In this document: one piece after another, positions 22,301 through 24,460 of the stretch
How the letters are laid out: each line of letters opens with the position of its first letter
Position numbering within the stretch: the stretch's first letter is position 1
Source: a virus
Virus record (IMG/VR): IMGVR_UViG_3300010332_000008
Coordinates: 1-24,460 of that record
DNA length: 24,460 nucleotides
Direction: 5' to 3' (one strand)
Program-made: the position numbers and the translations under genes
Notes under the pieces: generated by a model
The model's database searches: none
What the model saw: the letters and a program-made list of their open reading frames with translations, nothing else
Told to the model about the DNA's origin: nothing

Positions 22301-24173
22301 AGATTATTCAGACGCAGTTGGAGAAGGTAAAGGTTTAATTGCAATAATAGATAGAAAGACTTCCGAACCTTCTTCTATACTTCCTTTCAATACTTACAAA
22401 CCAACTATAAGTGCAGGTGTAATAGCTGCCAAAAGTATTTTAGCTGAACATATACGAGCCAATCAGATAACAGCAGATCATATAGTAACAGGTGCTATTC
22501 ACAGTGATCATATTGCAGCAGGACAAATAAAAAGTGATCATATTGCCACAAGTCAGATTGAAGCTAAACACATTAAAGCAGGAGAAATAACAGCTGAAAA
22601 GTTAACTGTTGGCTTTGCCAACTACTTACCAGATGGTGATTTTGAAATAGGAGATCTTTCCAAAGAATGGCAAGTAGAAACTGGTTCTGCAAGTCTAGAC
22701 ACATATGCTTATTCAGGAAATTATTCACTAAAAGTAACAGCTGATTATTACAATTCCGACACAGGAAACTATGAGGGACGAGTTCACAGTAGAACTTATA
22801 TTCCATGTATCGGTGGGGAACGATTTTATATACGAGCTAGATTAGACACAACCAACAATGCAAAAGCAAGAATAGAAATAGCCTTCTATGATCAAAACAA
22901 AAGTTATATTTCTTCAACTACTGCAATCTCACTTCCCTTTACAGGAATTGATTGGACAGAAGGAAAAGTCTCATTTACTGCACCAGACAATGCCTCTTAC
23001 TTTAGAGTCTACTGTATTGCATTTGAAAGTAGTAGTGGAGTGAGTGCTAATTTTGATGATATTTATATCAGGAAACAAATCTTCACAGAAGATATAGATG
23101 ATGATGCTATAGTAGCAAGTAAAATCGCAGCAGGAGAAGTCAAGACAGAACATATTAGATTCAGTGGTACTCAACCTTCTCAAGTTGAAGCAGGAATGTT
23201 ATGGTATGATTCTTCAGAACATCTGATAAAATTTGCAGAAGGCCCTAATGCAACTGATTGGTATTACATTCCCAAATATCCACTTTATGAATCTATGGCA
23301 CCTCAAGAAAACTTCATACCAAATCAAAGTTTTGAGTATGATAGAGATGGTGATGGACAACCAGATTATTGGGAACATCACTGGGATGAAGGAGGATCAC
23401 CAACTTATGATTATGTTTCCGACCATACAAGAAAGGGAGGCAAAGCTGTCAAAACAACATGTGACGTAGGTGAAAAGGCAGGTTGGATATCCACAGTCTA
23501 TATTCCCGTCGCTGAAGGACAGAAATACTATGCCTCGGTCTGGATCTATTCTGGAAGTGCGAATGCTAGTGGAACAGTCTATTTATTGGCTGAATGTTAT
23601 GATGCAGAGAAAAATTGGATCAACTACGTAAATTTCGCATCAACAAGTCCTCCAGTAAGCAGTTGGAAACAAGTGAGCGGTGTAGCAACTATTCCAACTA
23701 ACACACGATATATAAGACTAGCATTCAAACATGTAAATGAAGATGGTACAAACACAAAATCTGTTTGGTGGGATGACGTAACTCTAAGTGAACTAAGAAT
23801 GTTACCAGCTTCAGCCTACAGCTCTTCCAGTAGCGAACTGACTAATATGCTCGAAGGTCAACATACGTTACTAAGCAAAACAGTGTATTGCAATGAAGAA
23901 TCTTACCTTTGGATTATTGCAATATTCAAAAGAAAGAATCAAACTACTCAAGTCAGTTTCTTCTTTAAAGTCGACGGGAATGTAAAAGGTCTTACTTGGC
24001 CAGTCCTTAGTGAATCCTCTGATTACGTGACTGATTGCATCCAAGCCCTAGTTCCAGTATCAAAAGGCGATCACACTGTAGAATTAATCTGTTCAGTTGG
24101 GTCCTCACCAGCAGCAGCCTCGGTGTATCACAGGTACATGGTAATTCAAGTCCTAAGACAAATTTCTGCTTAA
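19326..24173 (+). CDS. tail hub/fibre protein with carbohydrate-binding, fibronectin-III and tip domains
   Basis: This protein has 1615 residues. Residues 1-225 are hub-like (FHIKVLNDPPMDIEEGDLLY, then TDIVLDVLSQ and TGLEVLQDLHNYTGFEFYVT), as in gp27/Tal baseplate hub proteins, and the fold resumes at 390-510 (ETLELGKLIDVQIPEGTF). A beta-sandwich, probably carbohydrate-binding, is inserted at 225-390. Two fibronectin-III-like domains follow (about 540-635 and 640-730). Residues 1040-1090 are five decapeptide I-rich stalk repeats. Two more carbohydrate-binding-like domains lie at about 1099-1250 (NYLPDGDFEIGDLSKEWQV) and 1329-1490 (NFIPNQSFEYDRDGDGQPDY). A C-terminal ~120-residue tip is probably receptor binding. 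AGGTGG precedes the ATG. The final ~0.75 kb is CpG-rich, unlike the rest of the gene. Confidence 0.7.
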   Translation: MQYQVIIKDKNTGSTLYTIDEVKIEYVEIELNLSDLSRFHIKVLNDPPMDIEEGDLLYFQIQNIGTGLKTVIGGEILRAKKVIDEGENYLELEGEDFSALLQYKTITSAWEDTDATDIVLDVLSQFPEITTGTYESAGTISYSCTEKTGLEVLQDLHNYTGFEFYVTPNKELKWFDPNEHTGTTLTLSDLENYECYEEAHNIVNFVKVVGDYRSPYPENEAATESDTSNWTSKNGKTIELVNSGGLTPKVGDYCLRVGPYSGDASDEIVYDLGGTLDLTKPGCYKKIEAFYGFDFEGKQNLTTTMKIRLYTDDSNYFETPFGGHWGINITKYWEKKTAKVGPRRGVWYVYGSPDWSQITKVGFYFELSGYSDTWYFYLDGFQFTGGQYNATASDQTSQNTWGLRKAKTVKDNSLTSDEMCQEVANAIIANFKDPVPVLDNLELSEGNETLELGKLIDVQIPEGTFTDKKIVKIVHKIDDGDFITTLSLENPPKTINELVDSLKHRIEHEETEPIIEEEPSPSGTEYHPPPDMSEAVDTSPDPPSFTCANISVVRAESEIETKVAIQVSIPRVEEAGGYLVDYRRTDEPEWRSIIVEQPSAGPATVLISDVELGKDYEVHVASLSKLGTASNFVPDPPCVVTIEADTVPPPAPSTINAYELFNGILLEWPEVTAADLKCYNVLHNTINDLSSASTIAKIDATTYLWKVQDPSTDYAEQYFWVSAEDIYGNESDKTGPAKGTPARAKPIDLTIETRPWTSDIGIIEDHRTFGKFYYGSSPIYYDVSPDTITVGSNTYNQFVNYEPDSSANVVHTRSSSTSYYTTYWGVRVFKVDSSGNESEITDGNPVAIVSRTSDGEGVQTTTWSFPGCTLDPTDRICIKYYSRIGTSDWVEKLNVVTPELGVSSLPAQLWRFKYYTKRLTLYFDQYYTNNYLFFGKDKNTSFLGLADGFIKFADGSSKSILRDTDGTKLTSSVEGVHYVYWEDGVSDLQWSTDYSDAVGEGKGLIAIIDRKTSEPSSILPFNTYKPTISAGVIAAKSILAEHIRANQITADHIVTGAIHSDHIAAGQIKSDHIATSQIEAKHIKAGEITAEKLTVGFANYLPDGDFEIGDLSKEWQVETGSASLDTYAYSGNYSLKVTADYYNSDTGNYEGRVHSRTYIPCIGGERFYIRARLDTTNNAKARIEIAFYDQNKSYISSTTAISLPFTGIDWTEGKVSFTAPDNASYFRVYCIAFESSSGVSANFDDIYIRKQIFTEDIDDDAIVASKIAAGEVKTEHIRFSGTQPSQVEAGMLWYDSSEHLIKFAEGPNATDWYYIPKYPLYESMAPQENFIPNQSFEYDRDGDGQPDYWEHHWDEGGSPTYDYVSDHTRKGGKAVKTTCDVGEKAGWISTVYIPVAEGQKYYASVWIYSGSANASGTVYLLAECYDAEKNWINYVNFASTSPPVSSWKQVSGVATIPTNTRYIRLAFKHVNEDGTNTKSVWWDDVTLSELRMLPASAYSSSSSELTNMLEGQHTLLSKTVYCNEESYLWIIAIFKRKNQTTQVSFFFKVDGNVKGLTWPVLSESSDYVTDCIQALVPVSKGDHTVELICSVGSSPAAASVYHRYMVIQVLRQISA
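22443..22592 (+). repeat. five tandem decapeptide repeats in the fibre stalk
   Basis: The units are AEHIRANQIT, ADHIVTGAIH, SDHIAAGQIK, SDHIATSQIE and AKHIKAGEIT, with a degenerate sixth (AEKLTVG). This 'x-x-H-I-x-a-g-x-I' period is typical of trimeric fibre stalks. Confidence 0.75.
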
Positions 24174-24180
24174 AGAAAAA

Positions 24181-24188
24181 CTTAAAAA
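24181..24188 (+). promoter_or_regulatory. archaeal TATA-like box (CTTAAAAA) before the last gene
   Basis: Its last base is 36 nt before TTG 24224. The sequence departs from the CTTAAATA consensus at one base. Confidence 0.45.
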
Positions 24189-24223
24189 TCTTAGAGTCTT
24201 TAATCACATTCGGGTGAAGAGAC

Positions 24224-24460
24224 TTGGAAGATGACATCAGAGAAATCTTACAAAGGTTGACAAGAATAGAAAGTAAGATGGAAGAAGTCTCACATCAATT
24301 CGAAAGAATAGACAAACGACTAGATAGAATAAATTCAGAAATGGGTTCTCTTGATTCAAGAATGGATGGACTGGACAGGAAGTTTGTGGCACAAGAAGAG
24401 AGATACAACAGAATGATATTCATCTGGAAAGTAGCAACAATGTTCCTTGCACCTATAATC
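24224..24460 (+). CDS. coiled-coil plus membrane-segment protein, XhlA-like (3' end outside window)
   Basis: The frame is open from TTG 24224 to the window end (79 codons). GGGTGA at 24212-24217 gives a 6-nt SD spacing; the nearby ATG 24231 opens only a nine-codon frame. Residues 1-60 are a charged coiled coil with heptad-like R-I-D-x-R-L repeats (RIDKRLDRINSEMGSLDSRM). A hydrophobic segment starts near residue 65 (MIFIWKVATMFLAPII) and continues past the edge. A coiled coil followed by one C-terminal membrane helix is the XhlA/haemolysin-type architecture seen in phage lysis regions, next to fibre genes. In an archaeal virus the role could differ, for example virion release or membrane anchoring. 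Confidence 0.45.
   Translation, partial: MEDDIREILQRLTRIESKMEEVSHQFERIDKRLDRINSEMGSLDSRMDGLDRKFVAQEERYNRMIFIWKVATMFLAPII

Noticed and set aside
1-24460. tRNA genes, insertion sequences, integrase or attachment sites
   Set aside because: I looked for cloverleaf patterns, transposase or recombinase motifs and flanking direct repeats and saw none; virus versus provirus cannot be decided here.

Overview
The window is most of the virion-morphogenesis region of a tailed (HK97-fold, Caudoviricetes-like) virus or provirus of an archaeon. The archaeal assignment rests on promoters. Seven TATA-type boxes (TTTAAATA or CTTAAATA, one variant CTTAAAAA) lie upstream of starts, and the last box base is 34-37 nt before the start codon in every case. 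No bacterial -35/-10 promoters are evident. Genes are tightly packed on the + strand with ATGA/TAATG overlaps, strong Shine-Dalgarno sequences, several TTG starts and mostly AGA/AGG arginine codons. G+C is low (high 30s percent by eye) and CpG is strongly depleted. The host cannot be named from the sequence; a thermophilic archaeon is only a guess.

Layout. (1) 2-3636: the 3' end of an ATP-dependent DNA-ligase-like gene, a 771-aa protein with three LigD 3'-phosphoesterase-like repeats, a small Ig-like protein and a possible SPOUT-fold protein. (2) 3641-9297: large beta-rich virion proteins, two of which share a baseplate/fibre-type module, and a small protein built of 14-residue beta repeats. 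(3) 9343-12872: head module. It holds an XkdF-like prohead protease fused to Tyr/Pro-rich modules, a C2H2 zinc knuckle and a charged scaffold-like tail, then a coiled-coil protein and the HK97-fold major capsid protein, which has its own promoter and a hairpin terminator. (4) 13000-16501: head-tail connectors, tail terminator, two tandem tail-tube paralogues and tail-assembly chaperones linked by a probable -1 ribosomal frameshift. (5) 16503-24173: tape measure, a small distal tail protein and a 1615-aa hub/fibre protein. (6) 24224-end: start of a coiled-coil plus membrane-segment protein.

The modules follow the usual assembly logic. The protease and scaffold shape the capsid, connectors close it, chaperones load the tape measure inside the tail tube, and the hub/fibre protein forms the tip. 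No sheath gene is visible between tube and tape measure, so a siphovirus-like tail is the simplest reading.

Most noteworthy: the protease reading frame appears to contain two nested in-frame genes, one with its own archaeal promoter plus SD and one with a near-perfect SD, which could give protease-PY-scaffold, PY-zinc-scaffold and scaffold-only proteins from one locus. Other points are a canonical A AAT TTA slippery heptamer in the tail chaperone, a CpG-rich 3' end of the fibre gene against a CpG-free background (possible recombination of the receptor-binding tip), and the LigD-like repair modules placed in a structural operon.
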